From: Scleropages formosus | Lineage: Eukaryota > Chordata > Actinopteri > Osteoglossiformes > Osteoglossidae | Assembly: GCF_900964775.1 (NCBI RefSeq) | Contig: NC_041806.1 | Span: 47,356,586 to 47,420,585 of the forward strand | Direction of reading: 5' to 3' | Length of the DNA stretch: 64,000 nt | Shown here: positions 49,935-59,297 of the stretch, one piece after another | How positions within the stretch are numbered: the stretch's first letter is position 1 | Layout of the letters: every line of letters begins with the position of its first letter | Notes under the pieces: generated by a model | Seen by the model: only the letters and a program-made list of their open reading frames with translations | What the model was told of the DNA's origin: nothing | Database searches by the model: none | Translations under genes and position numbers: made by a program

Positions 49935-49989
49935 GGAGACTTCCCTTTCTTGTATGACGGAGCGGTATTCTGAAGGAGGGTCTATAAAA
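49935..49989 (+). promoter_or_regulatory. CCL-4 promoter: weakened NF-kB-type site and TATA box
   Basis: GGAGACTTCC (49,935-49,944) is the CCL-1 site with one base changed; it still fits the looser GGRRNNYYCC. TATAAAA is at 49,983-49,989, about 30 bp closer to it than in the sisters, so a deletion has occurred. Confidence 0.5.
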
Positions 49990-50060
49990 GATGGGTGGCT
50001 TCGACTCCACGATCAGAAAAGCATCAAATCAGGACTGAACAGAACAAACCACCAGACAAC

Positions 50061-51106
50061 ATGAAGCATCTCTGCGTCGTCGCTCTCATCCTCGGCGCCC
50101 TCGTCTCCCTGACGCTGAGCCACTGTACGTATATCTTCTGTTTCCTGGGTGCTCAGCTTGTGTTTCTCTCCATCTCATTTCTCTCACTACTTTCTTTCTG
50201 AATTTTTTTCACATTTACGAACTCGTTGAGTCTCTCAACTCTGGATTGTTGGGCCACATCTGAGTAAATAGCGAAAACCTGAACTGTTCATGTCAATATC
50301 GCAAACAAAACAGCGGTGTGTGTTCTCGAGCTGTACAAACGAACGTTCGATTTTTACAAAGTAATAATAACACTTCATTTGCAGACACCAACGGACCAGA
50401 GAAGTGTTGCTTCGAATTCTTCGAATCGAGAATTTCGGCGAAAAGAGTGACACACTTTGAGGAGACAGATCACAGATGCCCCATTCGGGGTGTGATGTAA
50501 GTGGTTATTAATTAGCCATTCTATCATAGCTTCTCTTTATTGAACGAGGAAAACTTAGTTGATTGCATAAACAGGCTATTTGTGAAAAAATGTATTCATT
50601 TGTTTCATTATAGTATTATCATTTTATAAGAGTATATCATTACACATACAATTTTTATGTTCTTGGTCAACAGGTACCTTATAAAAATGTTGATTGCTCC
50701 TCCTTATTTGGCATTTCAAAGTGTACAACCACAGCACCCATTGCGTGACTAACACCAGCCCAGCTCCATATCCTCTGTGTGCATTGTTTTAAGTTGTGGT
50801 TCTTACTTTTGCAGATTTCACACAGTAAGGAAATCTGAGAGATGCGTGTACCCCTCCGAGACCTGGGTTCAAGATATAATGAACAAGCTGCAGACACCTG
50901 CTTTTGAGGAAGGAGAAGGAAACTCTGCCCCATTGAGGCCTTTACGAAAATCAGGTGTAGAAAAATGGAAACTGGAGGAAGGAGAAGGAAACTCTGCCCC
51001 ATTGAGGCCTTTACAAGAATCGGGTGTAGAAAAATGGAAACTGGAGGAAGGAGAAGGAAACTCTGCCCCATTGAGGCCTTCACAAGAATCAGGTGTAGAA
51101 ACTTAG
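50061..51106 (+). CDS. CC chemokine CCL-4 with three 23-residue C-terminal repeats
   Basis: Predicted 155-residue protein. Exons 50,061-50,124, 50,385-50,496 and 50,815-51,106 join in frame. Residues 1-88 are nearly those of CCL-1 (same signal peptide, C29-C30, C53, C69, helix WVQDIMNKLQ). After F89 the chain continues with a unit EEGEGNSAPLRPLRKSGVEK plus WKL (90-112), a second copy (113-135) and a shortened third (136-155, ending SGVET). The 69-nt DNA unit is nearly identical between copies, so the array is recent. The unit carries both acidic and basic residues and has no cysteine. Chemokines with tails of this kind often bind matrix or mucins, but here that is only a guess. The 3' untranslated region, swollen by SINEs, runs to AATAAA at 52,405-52,410. 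Confidence 0.88.
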
Positions 51107-51183
51107 CACTGGAATGACAGCACCCGTCTAGGGCTGTGCAAGAACTGCCATAAAGCTCCTGGGGTAGGGAAGGGGCAGATTTA

Positions 51184-51630
51184 ACAAATCACACACATAC
51201 ACACACACTGTTTGAAACCACTTGTCCCAAGCAGGGTCGCGGCATGCCGGAGCCTAACCCGGCAACACAGGTTTGGTTCAAGGCTGAAGCAGGAGGGAAC
51301 GCACCCAGAACAGGATGCCAGTCCATTGCAAGACACCCCAAACACAACTTGAACCATATACCCACCACAGAGCAGGACCTGCCCAAGAGCAGGCCACAGC
51401 CAAACCTGCCGCGCCACCGCACCCCCAATATATATATACATACATATATATTGGGGGTGCGGTGGCGCGGCCACAATACTTTCATATTCTGATTTTTCAA
51501 AACAGTTTGCAAATAGGCCTTTACTTGTTTTAAAATACACACACACATTATCAGAACCACTTAGTCCCAGATGGGGTTGCAGGGAACCAGAGCCTACCCA
51601 GCAACCCAGGGCATAAGGCCAGAGGGGGAC
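51184..51630 (-). repeat. SINE-A copies and a 28-bp hairpin in the CCL-4 3' region
   Basis: A reversed SINE-A (51,186-51,428) abuts a short plus-strand copy of its own head, forming a perfect inverted repeat (51,408-51,435 with 51,444-51,471, 8-nt loop of TA-rich sequence). A second, partial reversed SINE-A lies at 51,538-51,630. Confidence 0.8.
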
Positions 51631-51951
51631 TCAGACTCTTCCTGGACCATTTCACTTTGTTGATATAATCATGGGCTCAAATAATAAAGTCAATTACCAA
51701 AGAAATTTTTGTATTAGTTCCAGTGGGATTAACTCCTTTGAAACTAATATCATTGTTGCCCTGTTTTTAAATTAATCTGACAGCATCCACATTTGACAAG
51801 GACGATGGAAACACATCCCCTACAACACCTTTCCGAGAACTGCCAACGCCACCTTCAGACCAGAATGGAGGAAGCAGCACCACCTTGTGGCCATTAGAAA
51901 AAACAACAAAAACTGAAGGTTGGAATGACACACCCAATCAAGTTTCTCAGG

Positions 51952-52161
51952 ACACACACACATTTTCAGAACCACTTGTCCCATACAGGGTCACAGGGAA
52001 CCGGAGCCTACCCGGTAACACAGGGCGTAAGGCTGGAGGGGGAGGGGACACACCCGGGACGGGACACCAGACCGTCGCAAGGCACCCCAAGCGGGACTTG
52101 AACCACAGACCCACAGAAGAGCAGGACCCGGTCCAACCCACTACGCCACCGCGCCCCCCGC
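51952..52161 (-). repeat. SINE-A copy in the CCL-4 3' region
   Basis: Full-length and reversed, with a 9-bp duplication TTTCTCAGG at 51,943-51,951 and 52,162-52,170. Confidence 0.88.
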
Positions 52162-52429
52162 TTTCTCAGGGCAAAGTGATGTATTGTTTAAAATGAAACT
52201 GAGCTCCTGACAGTTGGCTCCTGTATATTCATTTTAAAATTCTTTAGGTCCTAGTCTGAAAATTACTATTGTTCTATATGTCAGGATGTTCATATTAAAG
52301 TAAATGCATTTGAAAGCTAAGAAGGCTACATGAGGATATAAGCTTGGACACCAAGGAAAGGCAGAACTAAGGCATTGCTTATCATTTGTTTACTGTATGA
52401 GAGAAATAAAAATCTCTTAAAGATTTCCT

Positions 52430-53662
52430 TTGTATGTTCTCTTATTGTTGAGAGAGAGGCATCAGCCCTTAACCGACTGCTGGATGTTTGAGCGCTGCGG
52501 ACTTGTACGTTACTTATAGTTCTTATGTGTTGCCTTTATGATTTATGTAGAATACTATACCTGATTAGAGAGGAACTGTTTTGAGGAAATTTTGTAAAAT
52601 AGTAAGCGTGGGGATAAAATTTGTCATATGGGGCCTTTCACTTGTGCTAAACTGTATCTGAGTGTTAGCTGTTTCCAGTCTAGGAATATTTGCTTAAATT
52701 GTTGATGATGTTGGTACTGTTGTTGGATGGTCATATGTGTGGTTTTATTAGGACACGTTCTGGTGTCCACAATAATGGGTAGGACACATTCCACAATAAT
52801 AACTAGGGAAAACTTCAGGTATGACACATTCCCAGTACTGGTCTCAAAAAATACATCTTCCATCTAGACCGTGGAAATGTTGGCCTGCCTGACTCTTGCT
52901 TCCATGATGGATTTACATTTATTTTTCAAAGCAGTCTGATAACCTCCTCAATCCACAGGCAACCCACCAAGAAGATTGATCCCTTTTATACACAAGTCCC
53001 CATTTACCCTGCTTCAGGTCCAGTTGTTCTCGCAACACTCTCATCCATCACAAGCACAGTAATAACGTAATCGTTAATCCTGACTGCTTTACATTAATGA
53101 AAAAATATTTGCAACTAAAAAATTAAACCGGTATCCACATTCCTGTTCCTACACACATTACTGTTATCATACTTATTGTAAGGTTACTAGTCGTATCATT
53201 GTTTTTGTTTGTAGCCTTTGTCTCTTTGATCATATGAACTGCTTGAAATGTTGCACTCCACCCATTTACATTGACCTAGGTAATGCCAGATGGAACTGGA
53301 GCAACTCCAGGGCAATTCCAGGTCCCATTCCATCTGTACAATGTCAGAGTAAGTCCCTGTCCCACCCATACAAGGTAAACATTCTTAATTTAACTTGTGA
53401 GGAGGTTAATACAGCATTTCAGAGAGGCACTGAAGAGTGAAATCACACATTTCTCAACAGCCCGCTGTCCTGTACCAGAAACGGTGTAAAATACCACATG
53501 TATGACAGCTAAACGACGGAGAAGGTGCACTCATCAAAAAAACTGTATTTGTTGCCTCCTGCTTCCCCTTCCTGTTGGTGTCAAGACAATGCCGGTGTAA
53601 ATCAAGACTTAGTTCTGGGACAGCAGCAAGAGCAGAAAGGAAAGACTTAAATTCACAGAGAA
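52430..53662. other. Intergenic, nothing supported
   Basis: No gene, RNA or repeat family recognised. Confidence 0.4.
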
Positions 53663-54180
53663 AAACTGAAACAATTCTGTAATTTCAGTCCATGTCTGAT
53701 CAATATGAATGGAACACAGCAGTACACACACACACACACACTGGCTGAAGCCGCATGTCCCAAGCTGGGTCACGGCAAGCTGGAACTGAACCTGGCAACA
53801 CAGGACGCAAGGCTGGAGGGGGAGGGGACACACTAGGGACAGGACGCCAGTCCGTCGCAAGGCACCCCAAGCGGGACTCGAACCCCAGACCCACCGGAGA
53901 GCAGGACGAGGCCCAACCCAGTGCACCACCGGGCCCCCCAAAACTGAAACAATTCTGTAATTTCAGTCCATGTCTGATCGATATGAATGGAACACAGCAG
54001 TACACACACACTGGCTGAAGCCGCTTGTCCCGAGCTGGGTCACGGCAAGCTGGAACTGAACCTGGCAACACAGGACGCAAGGCTGGAGGGGGAGGGGACA
54101 CACCCAGGACAGGACGCCAGTCCATCACAAGGCACCCCAAACAGGACTTGAACCCCAGACCCACCAGAGAGAAGGACCCA
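53663..54180 (-). repeat. Tandem duplication containing a SINE-A
   Basis: A 278-bp unit (53,663-53,940) made of about 60 bp of unique sequence plus a reversed SINE-A is repeated at 53,941-54,180 (the second copy ends early). The unique part AAACTGAAACAATTCTGTAA is identical in both. Confidence 0.88.
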
Positions 54181-54549
54181 GAGAGAAAGAGAAATTATCA
54201 ATTCTATTCTGCCCACATCCTGTTAGAAAGTGAAGACTTTTGAGGAACAGATGTGGGTAGACACAATAGCAGTATTGAGAATCTAACATTCTGTCGCTTA
54301 TTTGCATGTGAACAAGTGTTTTCTCCTTCAGTACAATCTGGGAACTGGAGGACTGTGGGAAAAGTAAAGAAAAGAGCAGCTTCAGAGGGGGAAGGAGTAC
54401 ATGACATTTCAGGGAGAATTCCATCATCACTATACAGTATTTCCAGTTAATATTGTGTATTTGGCTCTGAGAATTAAAAAAATTATACAGTCCCCTACAT
54501 TTCTGATGAGTTTGCTCATGTTAGTGTAACCCAGTTTTGTTCTGATGTT
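54181..54549. other. Intergenic, nothing supported
   Basis: No gene or named repeat. Confidence 0.35.
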
Positions 54550-55065
54550 ATTACATTTACATACTTTTCTCCAAAGCAACTTTCAATGGATACTATGTAG
54601 TGTTATAGACAGCTGGTAATGGAGTGGTTAGAGCTACTGCCTTCGGACCCAAAGGGTGCAGGGTCGATCCCCACCTCCAGCTGTAGTACCCTTGAGCAAT
54701 GTACTTACCCTAAATTGCTCCAGTAAAAAAAATGACCCAGCTGTATAAATGGGTAAATGATTATAAGTGTGTAACAACTGCAACCTTAACATTGCAAGCC
54801 TCTTTGGAGAAAAGCATTAGCTAAATGAGTAAATGTGTTATCAGCCAACACACCTTATTCACTGTGGTGACTTACACTGCTAGATACATTACTTACAATG
54901 GGTCACTCATCCATACATCCATGGAACACACTCTCTCCGTCACTCACACACTACGGGGGAACCTGAACAGCATATCTTTGGACTGCAGGAGGAAACCCAT
55001 GCAGACATGGGGAGAACATGCAACTTCCACATAGACCGAGTGGGAATCGAACTCATGTCCTACTT
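54550..55065 (-). repeat. SINE-C split by a SINE-B
   Basis: The reversed SINE-C is interrupted at GTAGTGTTAT by a plus-strand SINE-B (54,605-54,834), after which TGTTATCAGCC resumes: a 6-bp target duplication (TGTTAT). Confidence 0.85.
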
Positions 55066-55313
55066 GCTGTCATTAATAAAAAAGATAAAAATATTAAATA
55101 AAGTGACAAATTGGAAATTTCTCTCAGATGAATTTTTTCTGTATATTTCTTGGAAAAAGGTGTCCATTAAAGAAGTCTGCAACCAGAGAAACAACTAGTC
55201 ACTGAGCCCTCCTCTGAAGCAGTGTAACACAATATATTGTTTTGCCACTTCTCATTTGAAAATTAAATTGCACATAACTTACTCTTCTAAAGAACCCACC
55301 ACATACCTATACA
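55066..55313. other. Intergenic, nothing supported
   Basis: AT-rich, no gene. Confidence 0.35.
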
Positions 55314-55500
55314 CAGGATGCAGTGGTGCAGTGGGTTGGACCAGGTCCTGCTCTTCGGTGGGTCTGGGGTTTGAGTCCTGCTTGGGGTGCCTTGTGATGG
55401 ACTGGTGTCCTGTTCTGGGTGTGTCCCCTCCCCCTCCGGCCTTACGCCCTGAGTTAGGCTCCTGTGACCCCGTATGGGACAAGTATGTGTGTGTGTGTGT
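55314..55500 (+). repeat. SINE-A copy
   Basis: Slightly shortened SINE-A, long TG tail. Confidence 0.8.
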
Positions 55501-55571
55501 ATGTGTGTGAGAGAGAATTTTTCTGTGGACATCCTCTGCACTTTATTTTTAACTTTCATAAAAAATTTTCT

Positions 55572-55654
55572 GGGACTTTCCTTGCTTCAATACCTCATTG
55601 GCTGGACATTGATACATAGGGGGAAGTCCAGTAGCAGGCAAGGCGTCTATAAAA
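55572..55654 (+). promoter_or_regulatory. CCL-5 promoter: canonical NF-kB site and TATA box
   Basis: GGGACTTTCC (55,572-55,581) is the textbook NF-kB element. TATAAAA is at 55,648-55,654, a spacing of about 67 bp. Confidence 0.7.
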
Positions 55655-55727
55655 GATGGGAGAGCACAGCTACGCAGGACAGGACAGCGACCCCTTGGTG
55701 CTCAACTGAAGCAGACCACCTGACGAG

Positions 55728-56677
55728 ATGAAGCACATCTTGGTCGTCACTCTTCTACTCCGTGCCCTGGTCTCCCTGTCACTGAGTGAGAGTATGTATA
55801 TTGCTTCCTTGGTAGTTTGGGGGTTTGTGACGGATCATCTGTACTTGGTTGATCACTTTTAGACTGCAAACTAGAATTCTGTAAATATTCTGATCTCTGA
55901 GTGCCAGGTTTGCAATCAACGGTAGATGATAGTGCATGTGGCTGAAAAGCAGAAAAAATTGTTCAAGCTTTTAAAGAGGCAAAAATAATGTTTCATCTGC
56001 AGACAGCAACGAACCACAGAAGTGCTGCTTTGACTTCTTCAAAGTCAGAATCCCAGCAAACACAGTGACACACATTGAAGAGACAGATGGCCGATGTGTG
56101 TATCCTGGTGTGATGTAAGTGATTATTTATTAGTCATTCTACCATAACTTTGTTTTATGGAATGAGGAAAATGTACTAAATTGTATAAGCAGGTTGTATA
56201 TTAAAATGTGTGAATATTAAATATTATTGGAAGAAAATGTGGAAAAAAGAAAGTATTATATATCATTACTTTATGTTTTAAAAAACATATACATTTTTTC
56301 TTTTCTTAATTGCTTAACTGATATGTAAAATCCATCTCATTAACCTTTTTTGAGCCCCCAAAACATTTAATAACAGAACATTTCCTGTGACTAAACCTGC
56401 ATCCTTGCCAACCAAAACACAGCTCTTCCTGTCATTATAATGTGTTTCTTATCGCAGATTTTACACGGTACGGAAACATGAGAGATGTGTGGACCCCTCT
56501 CTGCCGTGGGTTAAAAAAATTATGAAGAATCTGCAGATATCTCCCTTTGAGAAGGAAAAAGGACACAACAAGCTTGTGAAACCTTCACAGAGGAAACATC
56601 CAACACCTAGTCTAGGCATGAGGAGAAAAGCGCGGCCTGAAGACCTTATGTCGGCCAGCAGGTGGCGCAGTGGTTAG
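55728..56677 (+). CDS. CC chemokine CCL-5 with basic tail ending in a SINE
   Basis: Predicted 131-residue secreted protein. Exons 55,728-55,791, 56,003-56,114 and 56,458-56,677 join in frame with GT-AG borders. Signal peptide MKHILVVTLLLRALVSLSLS; C29-C30 in QKCCFDFF, third and fourth cysteines in GRCVYPG and ERCVDPS; helix LPWVKKIMKNLQ. Residues 88-131 are a lysine/arginine-rich extension (FEKEKGHNKLVKPSQRKHP, then MRRKARPEDL). The last eight codons or so (ASRWRSG and the TAG) lie in the tRNA-like head of a SINE-B. AATAAA is at 57,367-57,372. It is the most diverged member, so probably the oldest branch here. A basic tail could bind heparan sulfate; this is inference. Confidence 0.85.
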
Positions 56678-56855
56678 ACATGCCTCCCTCCATTTGAAGG
56701 GCCAAGGTTTGAATCCTGTCTCCTGCTGTAGTACCCTAGAACAAGATGCCTACTCTGAATTGTTTCAGGATAAATCAGCATGTTTTGTCCAAGGTTAAAT
56801 GACAGTAAGCATCTAAACAGCATGAGTCGCTCTGGAGGAACGTATCAGTCAAATA
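56655..56855 (+). repeat. SINE-B copy over the end of CCL-5
   Basis: Head GGTGGCGCAGTGGTTAGAC supplies the CCL-5 stop. The centre (CTGCTGTAGTACCCTAGAAC) and tail (GAGTCGCTCTGGAGGAACG) are diverged. Confidence 0.8.
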
Positions 56856-57139
56856 AACAACTAATTGATGCCCTAGGCAACTTCATTAGTCCAAAAAGTC
56901 TTTTTGTTCTGTTTTGCCATAATTTTAATATTATGACACAATGGCATAGGGACATAGTGGTTAGAGTCCATGCTGGGCAATCTAAATGCTCTCAGTTCAA
57001 GTCACATTCATTCTTCAGTACTTTTGTGCACAGTATTTACCCTAAATTGATACAGTTAAAAATGTAATGCGGTTTACTGTATGGGGTGCATACATTTACA
57101 AACAGTAAAACCGCAGCATTTTAAGTTGCTTTAGACAAA

Positions 57140-57300
57140 GATTCGCCTGCTTATTATCAATAACTGCTTGTCAGACAAAGGGTCCTGGCAGCCCGGAACC
57201 TATCCTGGAAACATAGGGTGTTAGGATACACCAGGACACACCCTGGATAAGATGCCAATCCATCACCTTCACTCACACACACACACAGAGAAAGGACAAT
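57140..57300 (-). repeat. Interspersed repeat scrap
   Basis: TATCAATAACTGCTTGTCAG ... ACACACCCTGGATAAGATGC, same family as 13,030-13,150. Confidence 0.6.
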
Positions 57301-57580
57301 TAACAATTAAGAATCACCAGCTCACCTGAAACATCATGTTTTTTTTTTTCTTTTGTATGGAAATGAAATAAAAATATTTTCAGGAAGAAGGCCAAGGTGT
57401 GGTCTGAGTCACTGTACACACTTCGAGTGTAAACATGTGTATTTAACATGGAAAAAAGAGTGAGAGAGACGCGTCGCCTTCACTTTAACATTGATGACAT
57501 CGTCACACATTTCAAAAACAATTTTGCCGGAACGAACCGCTCGAATGGACACATAAACGGATATCGATGATGTCAGCGTG

Positions 57581-58197
57581 AGTCCAGCTTGTCCCTCCAG
57601 CGGGGGCCCAGGTCGCTGTTCAGTGCTTTCTGGACCGTGGGAAGAACAGCAAGGACTTGTAACGACCGCTGGGTCCCACAGGAAGAGCCTGCCACCAAAC
57701 CCATGCCCAGCATCCTCCCCAAAAGTAGCCTAGGCCTCCAGCGCTGCACCTAGGGTCTCCTTAACCACCACGCTGTGGTCAGTGAGACCCAGTGAGTCAC
57801 TGCCTCCAGGGCCCTGCCTATTCTAAAAAAAAAAAAAAATCTCACTGTGACGTGTAAAAAGTGAAATAAGCAGAGACATCCTGTACTTGTACCGCCCTGC
57901 ATGCAAACGAATGCTGAAGAACAATTAGAATCGGCTGAGAGGGGCACATTCACATGGTGCCGCTGACCCTCTGTACCCTCTTCCGACGTGAACGCAGCTG
58001 CTCACCATCATCTGCTTGATGGGCATGAAGTCGGCACTCTGGAGAGTCCGAGTCAAAGAGAAGGCTCTCACCTTGGATGCTGAGCATTTGACCCAGCTTG
58101 AGGGCTGTGCCACGCACATTGCACAGCGTCCGGTCGATACGCTCCGCGTTGGCCTTCGACAAGGAGGGGCTGGAGTCCAGGATGGACTTCTTGTCTC
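57581..58197 (-). pseudogene. coq8a: COQ8A (ADCK3) three-exon fragment, unprocessed
   Basis: COQ8A is a mitochondrial atypical kinase/ATPase needed for coenzyme Q synthesis. Exon a (58,073-58,197) encodes [20 protein letters not shown] and [11 protein letters not shown], including the family's signature KxGQ motif; it has an AG before and GTGAGA after. Exon b (58,006-58,038) encodes [11 protein letters not shown] with a GTGAGC donor but lacks its first half. Exon c (57,581-57,629) encodes KALNSDLGPRWRDKLD. The gap between a and b is only 34 bp, and no kinase lobe follows, so this is a duplicated and deleted genomic piece and not a working gene. Introns show it was copied as DNA. Confidence 0.85.
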
Positions 58198-58429
58198 CTG
58201 AACGAAAGGAAATCAGCTAGTCAAATGCTGAATTCTGCTTTTAAACTTAAAAACAAAGCATGCTGGGAGCTGTGACATTGCTGCACCATCATCATCATCA
58301 TCATCATTATCATCACAGTAATCAAAGCTCACACCTTTCAACTCCAGGAATGAAGCAGTATGACCAGGCTGATTACTGCACAGTGAGATGAAAAACCCGA
58401 ACATACGCAGAAGTGACTGAAAAGAATTG

Positions 58430-58743
58430 TTTTCATTGTTATGGAACTTAAAAAGGCTTCACTAAGAGTACAGTTGTTCTTCTACTTATGACCTTTGTCC
58501 TTGGAGCTGGGACCTTCAGCTCTGAAGGTATTATATGGAAGTGGAGCATGATTGGCTAAAAACTCGTAGATGCAGAAGGATCCAGACAATCAGCTTGTTC
58601 ACCTTTCCTTTGCTTCTTTTCCACCTTCTTCAGCCTTTTGAAAAGTGTATCAAGTCATGTGTGGATAGCTGCCCTGATCTTTAGAAACCGCTTCACAACA
58701 CGTACAGGTCTTGTTGAATGAATACTTTTGATACCTTAGTAAT
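58430..58743. other. Intergenic, nothing supported
   Basis: No gene recognised. Confidence 0.35.
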
Positions 58744-58821
58744 CCTGGGGTGCTTTCTGTTTGTGACTGCCATCTAAAGCTAAGAGAGAAGGGGTTCACA
58801 TACTTTCAAGCAGCGCTGTAT
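58744..58821 (-). mobile_element. Tc1/mariner-like terminus
   Basis: Ends GGGGTTCACATACTTTCAAG plus CAGCGCTGTA, the reverse complement of the terminus at 10,483. Confidence 0.5.
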
Positions 58822-59148
58822 AAACTTCCTAAATGTTTTGGCTGGACATTAAGTGTTTTTCAGGAAAAGAGCAACTATGTTTCTCATTGTTCAATAACCA
58901 GGGAAACATCTGAACACCTAGACGTCAGGAGCTTCCATCTGTACTGTCTGTCTGATAAAGAGCACACAACCAGGGCACCTTCTGGGTCTTGAACTGAAAT
59001 GATATTTGTCTTTCTGTTGAACATACAACCTATTCTGAGATGTGTGATATATGTGTATGAGGTCAAGACAGATTTTAGTGAACAGCAATCTGAGGGTAAC
59101 AGATTTTTTTATTTGAAACGCACAACAATGACAAGCAGTTTCATAACC

Positions 59149-59251
59149 GAAAGTGAAACTCTTAGGATAGAGAAAGCGAAAGTATAAGATTCTCAAAGTG
59201 AAAAGGTCTGGACCCTTCTAGAAGAAACTCTGTGCAGCAGGACATATAAAA
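59149..59251 (+). promoter_or_regulatory. Interferon-type promoter: two ISREs and a TATA box
   Basis: GAAAGTGAAACT (59,149-59,160) and GAAAGCGAAAGT (59,172-59,183) match the ISRE/IRF core GAAANNGAAA(C/G)T. TATAAAA follows at 59,245-59,251, about 47 bp before the proposed start codon. Tandem ISREs just upstream of a TATA box are the normal plan of fish interferon-stimulated genes. Confidence 0.75.
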
Positions 59252-59297
59252 TTGAACTTAACACCTCATCTCAGAATAAAGAGAAGCTGTGCAGCAG

